Shown piece by piece: positions 10,053 to 17,848 of a DNA stretch of 64,000 nt (the stretch's first letter is position 1; each line of letters begins with the position of its first letter). The translations under genes were made by a program, and so were the position numbers. Below the pieces are notes generated by a model. It searched no databases, was not told the DNA's origin, and saw only the letters and a list, made by a program, of their open reading frames with translations. Location: positions 1 through 64,000 of the forward strand of contig NZ_FYEE01000011.1 in the NCBI RefSeq assembly GCF_900187645.1, read 5' to 3'. This DNA comes from Pseudomonas sp. Irchel 3E20. GTDB taxonomy: Bacteria; Pseudomonadota; Gammaproteobacteria; Pseudomonadales; Pseudomonadaceae.

Positions 10053-10859
10053 TCAAGGCGCCAGCAGCCCCAGGGCCTTGAGGCTGGCCTTGCCCACCGC
10101 CACACGCTTGGGCGCGTCGGCCATGCCGTTGGGCATGTCGATGTTCAGCGCAAAGCTGTAGACCTTGCCGCCCTGCTCCACCCAGCCCACCCACCAGCCC
10201 AGGCCTGGCGTGTAGCGGGTGTTCCACCCGGTCTTGCCGTACAGCGTCCAACCCGGGCCTTTTTCCAACTCAGTGATTTCACGCACGCTGGCCTGCGCCT
10301 CGGCCGGGAACGGCAATTGCCCCTGGGCCAACGCCGCCAAAAAGCGCGCCTGCTCCACGGCGCTGATCTGCAGCGGCCCATCGAGCCAAAAGGTGTCGAC
10401 GCGGGTGCCAACCTCACCATTGCCATACCCCAATGCCCGCACACCCGCCTGCATGCGCGCCAGGCCTATGCGCCGGGCCAGTTCCTTGTACACCGCCAGG
10501 TTGGAGATTTTGATGGCCTCGCGCAGGCCCATGTCCTGCTCCCAACTCTTGATGAATTGCGGCTGGCCGCCGTAGGGCAGCACCTCGTCAACACTGCTCA
10601 CCGCGCCGCTGGCCAGGCCGATCAGGCTGTTGGGGATCTTGAAGGTCGAGGCCGGGTAATACCGCGTGGCGGCGCGCTCGGCATCGACGCCGGTGAAGGT
10701 GGCGGCGCTGACGTCGTACAGCACGAACGTGCCCTTGACCTTGGCCGCCGCGAAAATCCCCGCCACTGCCGGGCTGGATTTGAACTCCAGCGCCTGCACG
10801 GACGTGGTGAACAACGCGGCAAGGATCAACAGCCCGCTTGCTACAAAAGACTTCGCCAT
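10053..10859 (-). CDS. Class D (OXA-type) beta-lactamase, OXA-50/PoxB-like position
   Basis: A 268-residue periplasmic serine beta-lactamase that hydrolyses penicillin-type substrates through an acyl-enzyme and a carbamylated lysine. A signal peptide ends at VQA, about residue 23. Family motifs are STFK (71-74, nucleophile and carbamylated Lys), YGN (145-147), FWLDGPL (158-164) and KTG (209-211). The second motif, usually SxV, reads SNL at 119-121, a variation seen in some class D branches. ATG 10859 is preferred over an in-frame TTG six bases upstream because GAGG lies about 8 bases before it. The place next to the DUF3301 gene and pdxY equals that of the intrinsic OXA-50 gene of P. aeruginosa, so this is probably a core chromosomal enzyme and not an acquired one. 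Confidence 0.9.
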   Translation of the reverse strand: MAKSFVASGLLILAALFTTSVQALEFKSSPAVAGIFAAAKVKGTFVLYDVSAATFTGVDAERAATRYYPASTFKIPNSLIGLASGAVSSVDEVLPYGGQPQFIKSWEQDMGLREAIKISNLAVYKELARRIGLARMQAGVRALGYGNGEVGTRVDTFWLDGPLQISAVEQARFLAALAQGQLPFPAEAQASVREITELEKGPGWTLYGKTGWNTRYTPGLGWWVGWVEQGGKVYSFALNIDMPNGMADAPKRVAVGKASLKALGLLAP

Positions 10860-10913
10860 GGGCAATCCTCAAAAATACGCAGAGGCGCACCTTACTCCAA
10901 CCCTGACGGGCGC

Positions 10914-11885
10914 TTAAAGCGGACCTAGCCGAATGGCCACCAGGGCACGAGTCAGCGCGACCGTATCTTGCTCCCGATCGAAAATCAGCTCGATGCGCGA
11001 GTCCTGGCGCCATTCGCTGGGCTGCCATGCCAGGTTTTCGCGGTCTAGTGCATTGGCCGACCTCCACCCCTGCGGGCTGTGGACAATCAACTTGGCCCGC
11101 CGCCACGCAAGCCCCGCCAACCAGGCGTCCAGCCCAGCGCAGTCAAATACCTGGCTCGGGTGCCAGCGCCAGCCAATGCTCCAGCCACCCTCCTGTTGCT
11201 GGCTGAGGCAGATCGGCACGTCCACCGCGCGCCAGATCGCCGGGAGCTGCGCCAGCCCTTGGGGCACCGCGAAATGTGCCAGGGGCGCGCCCGCTGTCGC
11301 CTGCCCACCGGGAAGCTCACTCAAGGCCAACGCCGCTTGGCGCGTCCAGCGCAGCGGTACAGAGGGCAATTGGCTGGCAATGCGCTGGCGATCAGCCTCC
11401 AGCAAGCCTTCGTCCTTGTTCAACACCAGCAACCCAGCGCTGCCCAGCGCTTGTTGCTGGGCGTCGGGCAGGGGTTTGCCGCGGGCCAACGCCTGGGCAT
11501 CGAGCACCAGCACGCACGGCTGCACCGCCAACACGCCCTGCCACGGCGCCTCACGCAACTGGCGCAACAACTGCGCTGGGTGGCCCAGGCCCGAAGGCTC
11601 GATAAACAAGCGGTCCGGCCGTGCCTTACGCAGCAAGCGGCCCAGCCCCACCTGGAACGGCGCCCCGTTCACACAGCACAAACAGCCCCCGGCGACTTCC
11701 CCCAGGGCCACGCCATCCTCATCCCGGGTCAGCAGGGCCGCGTCCAGGCCGATCTGGCCAAACTCGTTGATGAGCACCGCCCAGCGTTCATGGGCCGGGC
11801 GCTGGGCCATCAAGTGCCGGATCAGGCTGGTTTTGCCGGCACCCAAAGGCCCGGCAATCACGTGGGTGGGAATGTTCTGCAGCAT
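10914..11885 (-). CDS. COG0523 (CobW/G3E) GTPase, second copy of the zinc island
   Basis: A 323-residue G3E-family P-loop GTPase, likely a metal chaperone or insertase. Walker A is GPLGAGKTS near residue 13, and the metal-binding GGCLCC motif (CxCC) is about 70 residues further on. EPSGLGHP (the ESTG-like segment) and the guanine-specificity NKDE follow. The C-terminal domain is the usual CobW_C-like part. The start is taken as the ATG at 11885, which puts the P-loop close to the N-terminus; the alternative ATG at 11933, coupled to the upstream gene, would add 16 residues. It follows the first COG0523 gene in the same orientation and probably shares its zinc-responsive promoter. Confidence 0.85.
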   Translation of the reverse strand: MLQNIPTHVIAGPLGAGKTSLIRHLMAQRPAHERWAVLINEFGQIGLDAALLTRDEDGVALGEVAGGCLCCVNGAPFQVGLGRLLRKARPDRLFIEPSGLGHPAQLLRQLREAPWQGVLAVQPCVLVLDAQALARGKPLPDAQQQALGSAGLLVLNKDEGLLEADRQRIASQLPSVPLRWTRQAALALSELPGGQATAGAPLAHFAVPQGLAQLPAIWRAVDVPICLSQQQEGGWSIGWRWHPSQVFDCAGLDAWLAGLAWRRAKLIVHSPQGWRSANALDRENLAWQPSEWRQDSRIELIFDREQDTVALTRALVAIRLGPL

Positions 11886-11939
11886 GGCGTGCAACTGTCT
11901 GCGCAAGGGGAAGGGAGCCGATGCTACGCCCATCACGCC

Positions 11940-13139
11940 TCAGGCGTCGAACCAGGGGCCAAAGGGGTCGGCCAGTGACCGCCACCCCTCAACGCCCAGG
12001 GCCATTTCAGCGTCATTGAGCAGGCAGTCATCCAACTCGGCATTGAGCCGGGCAAAATCGATGTGCTGGCCGATAAACACCAACTCCTGGCGGCAATCGC
12101 CGGTTTCGGGCAACCAATTGGTCATGATCGCCGCCGTGCTTTCGGCGTCCTCGGGCCACTGCTCGCGCGGTACAAAACGCCACCAGCTACCGGCAAAGCC
12201 ATGGCGCATCAAACCGCCAGCCTGGGACCAACTCGCCGCATCCTCGGGCTTGCTGGCCAGCCAGAAGAACCCCTTGGAGCGCAGCAATTTGCCATTGAGC
12301 CAGGGGCCCTCGATCAAGTCGTAGAAGCGCTGCGGATGGAACGGCCGCCGCGCCCGATAAACGCTGGAGGCAATGCCGTACTCCTCGGTTTCCGGCACGT
12401 GCTCGCCGCGCAGCTCCTTGAGCCACCCCGGCGCCAGGGCCGCGCGCTCAAAATCGAAACGCCCGGTGTCGAGGATTTTCCCCAACGCTACCGCGCCCAT
12501 GACCATGGGCAGAATCTCGGCGTGGGTGTTGAGCCGGCGCAAAATCGCCAGCAGTTCCTCACGCTCATTCTGGCCAATCAGGTCGATCTTGCTGATGAGG
12601 ATCACATCGGCGAACTCGACCTGCTCGATCAGCAGGTCGGTGATGGAGCGTTCGTCATCTTCCCCCAGGGTTTCACCTCGGGAGGCGAGGCTGTCGGCGG
12701 CCTGGTAGTCCAGCAGGAAATTCAGGCCATCGACCACCGTAACCATGGTGTCCAGGCGCGCCAGATCCGCCAGGCTCTGGCCCTGTTCGTCGCGGAACGT
12801 GAAGGTTTCCGCCACCGGCAGCGGCTCGGCGATGCCGGTGGATTCGATCAATAAATAATCAAACCGCCCCTCGCGGGCCAGTTTGCTGACCTCTTCGAGC
12901 AGGTCTTCACGCAGGGTGCAGCAAATGCAGCCGTTGCTCATCTCTACGAGTTTTTCTTCGGCGCGGTTCAGGCTGACATCGCGCTGGACTTCGCTGCCAT
13001 CGATGTTGATCTCGCTCATATCGTTGACGATCACCGCCACCCGCAGGTTGTCGCGGTTGCGCAGCACATGGTTGAGCAGCGTGCTCTTGCCGGCGCCGAG
13101 AAAGCCGGACAGCACGGTAACGGGGAGGCGGTGGGGCAT
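11940..13139 (-). CDS. Zinc-responsive COG0523 metallochaperone GTPase (ZigA-like)
   Basis: A 399-residue G3E GTPase of the ZigA/YciC type, thought to deliver zinc to client proteins under zinc limitation using GTP. The N-terminus carries Walker A GFLGAGKST, then the metal site NGCICC (CxCC), the ESTGIAEP switch segment and SKIDL in the NKxD position. The long C-terminal CobW_C domain ends with acidic and aromatic residues. The ATG at 13139 has GAGGA about 7 bases upstream. It is divergent from folE2, and a Zur-box-like palindrome lies 72-84 bases upstream of its start. The pairing with folE2 and other enzyme paralogues is the classic sign of a zinc-sparing cluster. Confidence 0.9.
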   Translation of the reverse strand: MPHRLPVTVLSGFLGAGKSTLLNHVLRNRDNLRVAVIVNDMSEINIDGSEVQRDVSLNRAEEKLVEMSNGCICCTLREDLLEEVSKLAREGRFDYLLIESTGIAEPLPVAETFTFRDEQGQSLADLARLDTMVTVVDGLNFLLDYQAADSLASRGETLGEDDERSITDLLIEQVEFADVILISKIDLIGQNEREELLAILRRLNTHAEILPMVMGAVALGKILDTGRFDFERAALAPGWLKELRGEHVPETEEYGIASSVYRARRPFHPQRFYDLIEGPWLNGKLLRSKGFFWLASKPEDAASWSQAGGLMRHGFAGSWWRFVPREQWPEDAESTAAIMTNWLPETGDCRQELVFIGQHIDFARLNAELDDCLLNDAEMALGVEGWRSLADPFGPWFDA

Positions 13140-13210
13140 GGGGTGTTCCTCATCGGGGCGGCCGGTCGGCGTACAGGGATGACACGTGCGCGGCGCAGGG
13201 AAGGCTAAAC

Positions 13211-13223
13211 GTTACTTCATAAC
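13211..13223. promoter_or_regulatory. Second candidate Zur box (COG0523 side)
   Basis: GTTACTTCATAAC is an imperfect palindrome. Its reverse complement differs from the stronger box at 13251 at 2 of 13 positions. It lies between the two divergent zinc-island promoters, 72 bases upstream of the COG0523 start. Confidence 0.5.
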
Positions 13224-13250
13224 AGTAAGAAATTTTCCACCGAATGGAAA

Positions 13251-13263
13251 GTTATAATGTAAC
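13251..13263. promoter_or_regulatory. Zur box upstream of folE2
   Basis: GTTATAATGTAAC, in the wider context GGAAAGTTATAATGTAACAT, fits the gammaproteobacterial Zur palindrome (GTTATANNATAAC core with GAAA/TTTC flanks). It ends 34 bases before the folE2 start, a position suited to repression when zinc is plentiful. Confidence 0.8.
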
Positions 13264-13297
13264 ATTCAAAAATTCCCGCCACGACGGACCTCCCCCC

Positions 13298-14194
13298 ATG
13301 AACGCGCTGACTCTGCCGGATATCGCCGCGCAGGCCTCACGCCAAGCCTTGCCACTGGACTGGGTAGGCATGTGCGGCATTGCCCTTCCCGTGGTGTTCG
13401 ATGGCCAGCGCATCAGCGCCAGGGCCGACGCGGGCGTGAGCCTGGACGACGGCCAAGCGCGAGGCATTCACATGTCGCGCCTGTACCTGGCCCTGGAAAT
13501 GCTCGAACAGCAAACCCTTTCCCCCGCGCTGTTGCGTGAAGTTTTGCAGCGGTTTCTCGATAGCCACACCGGTTTATCCAACGCCGCGTCTTTGCGCATT
13601 CACCTCGATTTACTGCTTAAACGGCCCGCACTGGTCAGCCCCTTGGCCGGTTGGAAAACCTACCCGGTGGTCATCGAAGCGCGGCTAGAAAACGCAATGT
13701 TCCACGTGGAACTAAAAATCGACGTGGTCTACTCCTCCACTTGCCCCTGTTCGGCGGCGTTGTCGCGGCAGTTGATCCAGCAGCAGTTCGTCGACGACTT
13801 CGCGCAAAAGCCCCTGCACCACGCCGATGTTCTCGCGTGGCTCGGCTCCACCCAGGGCATTCTCGCCACGCCCCACAGCCAGCGCAGCACCGCCCGTTTG
13901 CACCTGCGCCTGGGCGATTACCTCGACGGCCTGCCGCTGATCGCCCTTATCAACGACGCCGAAGCCGCCCTCGGCACCGCGGTGCAAACCGCAGTGAAAC
14001 GCGCCGACGAGCAAGCCTTCGCCCTGGCCAACGGGCAAAACCTGATGTTCTGCGAAGACGCCGCGCGGCGCCTGCACCTGGCGCTGAAGCGCTCGCCCGG
14101 GGTCAACGGTTTTCGCCTGCGGGTAACCCACGCCGAAAGCCTGCACGCCCACGACGCCGTGGCCGAAAGCCGCTGGAATTGGGGGGCGGCATGA
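13298..14194 (+). CDS. folE2: GTP cyclohydrolase IB, zinc-independent isozyme FolE2
   Basis: FolE2 converts GTP to dihydroneopterin triphosphate at the head of folate synthesis. It replaces the zinc enzyme FolE1 when zinc is scarce, because it can use other divalent metals. The 298-residue product has the FolE2/MptA features, including the metal/active-site Cys segment STCPCSAALS in the middle and a conserved C-terminal FCEDAARRL. The ATG at 13298 starts MNALTLPDIA; an in-frame ATG at 13244 would overlap the Zur box and is rejected. Its TGA overlaps the ATG of the next gene (ATGA), so translation is coupled. A parS-like 16-mer lies inside the coding sequence at 13698-13713. Confidence 0.93.
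   Translation: MNALTLPDIAAQASRQALPLDWVGMCGIALPVVFDGQRISARADAGVSLDDGQARGIHMSRLYLALEMLEQQTLSPALLREVLQRFLDSHTGLSNAASLRIHLDLLLKRPALVSPLAGWKTYPVVIEARLENAMFHVELKIDVVYSSTCPCSAALSRQLIQQQFVDDFAQKPLHHADVLAWLGSTQGILATPHSQRSTARLHLRLGDYLDGLPLIALINDAEAALGTAVQTAVKRADEQAFALANGQNLMFCEDAARRLHLALKRSPGVNGFRLRVTHAESLHAHDAVAESRWNWGAA
13698..13713. other. parS-like centromere site 1
   Basis: TGTTCCACGTGGAACT has the perfect 14-bp palindromic core GTTCCACGTGGAAC. It differs from the canonical ParB site TGTTCCACGTGGAACA only at the last base. It lies in the folE2 coding region, about 44 kb from parAB. Confidence 0.85.
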
Positions 14195-14751
14195 TCCGCA
14201 AAAACCCGTCCGGCGATTTGCCGGTGATTGCCGAATCCGCCTACGTGGACAAGACCGCGATCATCTGCGGCAAAGTGGTGATCGGCGAAAACGTCTTCGT
14301 CGGCCCCTACGCCGTGATCCGCGCCGACGAAGTGGACGCCCAAGGCGCCATGGACCCGATCACCATCGGCGCCAACTCCAACATCCAGGACGGCGTGGTG
14401 ATCCACTCTAAATCCGGCGCGGCGGTGACCATCGGCCAGTTCACCTCTATCGCCCACCGCTCCATCGTTCACGGCCCGTGCTCGGTGGGCGACCGGGTGT
14501 TCATCGGTTTCAACAGCGTGCTGTTCAACTGCGCCGTGGCCGACGGCTGCGTGGTGCGGCACAACTCGGTGGTCGATGGCCGCGACCTGCCACCGGACTT
14601 CTACGTGCCCTCCACCACCCGCATCGGGCCCAATACCGACCTCTCGCAGTTCGCACCGGTCAGCGTCAGCGCCTCGGAGTTCTCCGAAGACGTGGCGCGC
14701 ACCAACGTCGATCTGGTGCGCGGCTACAAAGCCCTGCAGAACGAGTTTTGA
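14191..14751 (+). CDS. Gamma-carbonic-anhydrase-like hexapeptide-repeat protein
   Basis: A 186-residue left-handed beta-helix protein of the gamma-carbonic anhydrase/YrdA group. Hexapeptide repeats of the [LIV]-G-x4 type run from about residue 25 to 135 (for example IIGGK-like ICGKVVIGENVFVGPYAVIR). His residues in VVIHSKSG and SIAHRSIVHG are in the positions that bind the metal in this family. Gamma-class enzymes can use Fe or Co, so a zinc-sparing substitute for a zinc carbonic anhydrase is plausible but not shown. It overlaps folE2 by four bases and ends two bases before the dihydroorotase start, so it is part of one operon. Confidence 0.85.
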   Translation: MIRKNPSGDLPVIAESAYVDKTAIICGKVVIGENVFVGPYAVIRADEVDAQGAMDPITIGANSNIQDGVVIHSKSGAAVTIGQFTSIAHRSIVHGPCSVGDRVFIGFNSVLFNCAVADGCVVRHNSVVDGRDLPPDFYVPSTTRIGPNTDLSQFAPVSVSASEFSEDVARTNVDLVRGYKALQNEF

Positions 14752-14753
14752 CC

Positions 14754-16091
14754 ATGGCCAGCGTGCTGATCCGCAACGCCAGGTTGGTCAACGAGGGCTG
14801 CGAATTCGACGCCGACTTGTGGGTGGATCACGGCCGCATCGTGAAAATCGCCCGCAGCATCAGCGGCGCAAACGCCCAGGTAGAAATCGACGCCCAGGGC
14901 CAATGGCTGCTACCGGGGATGATCGACGACCAGGTGCACTTTCGCGAACCGGGCGCGCCCGACAAAGGCAGCTTCTACAGCGAGTCGCGGGCCGCCGTGG
15001 CCGGGGGCATCACCAGCTACATGGACATGCCCAACACCGCGCCCGCCACCCTGAGCCTGGCCGCCCTGGACGACAAAAAGCGCCGCGCCGCCCTGCACTC
15101 GGTGGCCAACTACGGTTTCCACTTTGGTGTCAGCCACGACAACCTCGACACCGTGGCCGCCCTCGACCCGTGCACGGTGGCCGGGGTGAAGGTGTTCATG
15201 GGCGCCTCCACCGGGCAGATGCTGGTGGACGACCCACAAGTGCTGGAGCGCCTATTCGCCAACGTGCCCACTGTGCTGCTGGCCCACTGCGAGCACACGC
15301 CGAGCATCCAGGCCAACGAGGCGAACCTGCGGGCGCTGTTCGGCGAGCGCATCCCCGCCGCCGCGCACCCGTTGGTCCGCAACGCTGAGGCGTGCTTTCG
15401 CTCCTCGTCCCTGGCGGTGGACCTGGCCAAGCGCCACGGCACCCGGTTGCACGTGCTGCACCTGACCACCGCCCGCGAGCTGGCGCTGTTCGAGGACAAA
15501 CCCCTGGCCCACAAACGCATCACCGCGGAGGTGTGCCTGCACCATTTGCTGTTCGACGACCGCGACTACCCGCGCCTGGGCAACCTCATCAAATGCAACC
15601 CAGCGATCAAAAGCCTCGCCGACCGCGATGCCCTGCGCCAGGCACTGCTCAGTGATCGCCTCGATGTGATCGGCAGCGACCACGCGCCCCACACTTGGGC
15701 GCAGAAGCAACTACCCTATTTTGATGCGCCGGCCGGGCTACCCTTGGTACAACACGCCCTGCCCGCGCTGCTGGAATTGGTGGCCGATGGCCTGTTGCCG
15801 CTGACCACACTCGTCGCCAAAACCAGCCACCGCGTGGCGGATCTGTTCCGGATTCCCGATCGCGGTTACCTGCGTGAAGGCTACTGGGCCGACCTGGTAC
15901 TGATCCGGGCCGAGCCCACACCCGTGGCGGTGGCCGACCAGCCGATCCTTGCCCAGTGCGGCTGGACGCCTTTCGCCGGGCGAACGTTTCGCCATCGCGT
16001 GGCCACCACGCTGGTAAGCGGGCAAATTGCCTGGCATGACAACCGAATCCATGACGGCTGTCAGGGTTTGCCTTTGCGGTTCATGGGTTAA
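14754..16091 (+). CDS. pyrQ: Dihydroorotase paralogue (PyrQ-like) of the zinc island
   Basis: A 445-residue amidohydrolase related to dihydroorotase, which closes carbamoyl-aspartate to dihydroorotate in pyrimidine synthesis. The metal-site strand near residue 58 reads IDDQVHFREPG, so the first His of the usual HxH pair is Gln60 and only His62 remains. Later ligands are present: the carbamylated-Lys region (VKVFMGAS), AHCEHTPS, HVLHLTTA and GSDHAPHT. The DDQVH variant occurs in a known dihydroorotase branch. In this neighbourhood it is taken as a paralogue used when zinc is limiting. The start ATG at 14754 is two bases after the preceding stop. The main pyrC is not in the window. Confidence 0.85.
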   Translation: MASVLIRNARLVNEGCEFDADLWVDHGRIVKIARSISGANAQVEIDAQGQWLLPGMIDDQVHFREPGAPDKGSFYSESRAAVAGGITSYMDMPNTAPATLSLAALDDKKRRAALHSVANYGFHFGVSHDNLDTVAALDPCTVAGVKVFMGASTGQMLVDDPQVLERLFANVPTVLLAHCEHTPSIQANEANLRALFGERIPAAAHPLVRNAEACFRSSSLAVDLAKRHGTRLHVLHLTTARELALFEDKPLAHKRITAEVCLHHLLFDDRDYPRLGNLIKCNPAIKSLADRDALRQALLSDRLDVIGSDHAPHTWAQKQLPYFDAPAGLPLVQHALPALLELVADGLLPLTTLVAKTSHRVADLFRIPDRGYLREGYWADLVLIRAEPTPVAVADQPILAQCGWTPFAGRTFRHRVATTLVSGQIAWHDNRIHDGCQGLPLRFMG

Positions 16092-16130
16092 ATCCGTTCT
16101 ACCGACCACCGTTACCGAGCGCCTTAGACC

Positions 16131-17156
16131 ATGATCCGCATCACCCTGCCAGACGGCTCCTTGTGTGAATACGATCAGCCCCTTTCCGTGTTTGAGGTGG
16201 CGGCCAGCATCAGCCTGCCCCTGGCCCGCGCAGCGGTGGCCGGGCGGGTGGACGGCGTGCAAGTGCACAGTGCATTCATGATCGAGGGCGACGCCCGCGT
16301 CAGCATCATCACCCCACGCGAGCCCGAGGGGCTGGAGATCCTGCGCCACTCCTGCGCGCTGCTGCTGGCCATGGCCGTCAAGCAGCTGTACCCGCACGCA
16401 CGCTTGCGTGCCGGGGCGGTGCTGGGGGATGGGTTTTCCTATGAATTCGCCTGCGACCAGGCCCTGGACGACGCCGCGCTGACCGCCCTGCAAGCGCGCA
16501 TGCAGGCCCTGGCGGCCACCAACCACGCCTTTCGCCGCGAACCGACAAGCCGCGAGCAGGCCTTGGCGTTGTTCCGCCAGCGCCGTGAGCCGTACTTCGT
16601 GGAGCAACTGCACGCCCTGGCGGATGACGCACAGGTGACGCTGTATCGGCTCGTCGATTTCATCGCCCCCCACCCCGGCCCGCTGATTCCATCGAGTACG
16701 ATCCTGCAAGCCTTCAGCCTCACCCACCTGCGCAGCCTGCATTCGGCCAGCGGCGTACTGCACCGCATCTACGGCACTTGCTGGCCGTCGCCGGCGGAAC
16801 TGCACACCTGGAGCCGCCCGCCGCTAGCCGTGGTGCTGAGCATCAACGAGGACCAAGCCGAGTACGCCCAAGGGATAGTCGAGGCCCTGCGCCGCGCCGG
16901 CATCCAGGCCAAGGGCGACCTGCGCGACGAGAACATCAGCCACAAACTGCGCGAACACCGTGCCCTGCACGTGCCCTACCTGCTGGTGGTGGGCGAAAAG
17001 GAGCAGAGCGCCGGGTTCGTCAGCGTGCGCAGCCACGAGGGCGAAGATTTGGGGCGCATGAGTGTGGAGGGCTTTGTGCAGCGGCTCGCAGGCGGGGGCG
17101 GCCGCGCGCGAGTGTGCGGCGCGCCTGAACCGCTGTGTCGCGCGGAGGATTTTTAG
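16131..17156 (+). CDS. Threonyl-tRNA synthetase-like protein lacking the catalytic core
   Basis: A 341-residue ThrRS relative, against about 640 for true ThrRS. An N-terminal TGS domain (1-65) is followed by an editing-like N2 domain (66-220) ending in the ThrRS hallmark HRIYGTCW. The chain then passes straight into the ThrRS anticodon-binding domain (about 231-325: LAVVLSINEDQAEYAQ, KGDLRDENISHKLREH, VPYLLVVGEKE). The whole class II aminoacylation core with motifs 1-3 and the catalytic zinc ligands is missing, with no frame break. The editing metal site is also degraded: His73 remains, but His77 is Leu and the Cys182 position is not Cys. It cannot charge tRNA on its own; a tRNA-binding or regulatory role is possible. 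It lies 40 bases after pyrQ as the last gene of the Zur-type operon. Confidence 0.85.
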   Translation: MIRITLPDGSLCEYDQPLSVFEVAASISLPLARAAVAGRVDGVQVHSAFMIEGDARVSIITPREPEGLEILRHSCALLLAMAVKQLYPHARLRAGAVLGDGFSYEFACDQALDDAALTALQARMQALAATNHAFRREPTSREQALALFRQRREPYFVEQLHALADDAQVTLYRLVDFIAPHPGPLIPSSTILQAFSLTHLRSLHSASGVLHRIYGTCWPSPAELHTWSRPPLAVVLSINEDQAEYAQGIVEALRRAGIQAKGDLRDENISHKLREHRALHVPYLLVVGEKEQSAGFVSVRSHEGEDLGRMSVEGFVQRLAGGGGRARVCGAPEPLCRAEDF

Positions 17157-17195
17157 GGCTGCTGCGCAACCCCGGCAGCCCCACGGCGGCGAACA

Positions 17196-17717
17196 TCAGG
17201 CGCGGGGTTTGACCGCCCCGCATTCCTGCCCCAACCACACGGCGCGGGTGTCGAGGCTGCCTTTTTGCTGTTGGCCGACGGCGTTGAAGGTGCCGCTGAC
17301 TTTAGTGGTGAACTCCCGGTCGCTGAGGAAATGCGCCACGCCCGTGCCCTGGGCCTTGGGGCAACTGAAGCGGAACTTCCACTGCTGGCCGTTACGCTCG
17401 GTCACTTGCTGCTGGCAGCCCGATTGCGGGTCTTGCAGCGGAATGCTGTCGGTTTTTACCTGTTCAGGGGTCAGGCACACGCGGATGCCTTTGCCGCCCA
17501 TGGTGATGCCCTGCTTCTCCAGCATCGCCTGCTGCTCGGGGGTCATCTGGTTCTTTAATTGGCCAAGGATCAACTGCAAATCCGGCAGGTTCTGGTCGTC
17601 GACCTTCATGTTGCTGGAGGTCAACTCCCACAAACCTGGTTGCAGCATCTGCGCCTGGGCGGCGACAGGAAGCGACAAGCCAACAGCCATGGCCAAACCC
17701 AGCAGACGAACGTTCAT
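17196..17717 (-). CDS. Secreted DUF3617 family protein
   Basis: A 173-residue exported protein with a signal peptide (MNVRLLGLAMAVGLSLPVAAQAQ, cleavage near residue 22). The mature part starts with LQPGLWELTSSNM, the usual DUF3617 opening, and has Cys residues in VCLTPEQ, GCQQQV and FSCPK that could form disulfides. The family has no firm function; a periplasmic location is likely. AGGAG about 7 bases upstream supports ATG 17717. It is monocistronic, convergent with the zinc operon and divergent from cardiolipin synthase. Confidence 0.85.
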   Translation of the reverse strand: MNVRLLGLAMAVGLSLPVAAQAQMLQPGLWELTSSNMKVDDQNLPDLQLILGQLKNQMTPEQQAMLEKQGITMGGKGIRVCLTPEQVKTDSIPLQDPQSGCQQQVTERNGQQWKFRFSCPKAQGTGVAHFLSDREFTTKVSGTFNAVGQQQKGSLDTRAVWLGQECGAVKPRA

Positions 17718-17848
17718 CGCATGACTCCTAGAAGATAGTGGCCGTTAGACGCCGGCCACGGGCTTAGGTTGCACGGCCAATTAAATAGCGACATCGGCCG
17801 TGGAACATGGTCTGTTAGGCATTGAATCTTCAGGAGCAAGGTTGCCCC

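Noticed and set aside
10933..12324. 463-codon plus-strand frame opposite the COG0523 genes
   Set aside because: Shadow of two well-supported GTPases; composition and lack of motifs argue against a gene.
15738..16805. 355-codon minus-strand frame across pyrQ and the ThrRS-like gene
   Set aside because: Spans two real genes and their spacer, has no family resemblance and no start signal.
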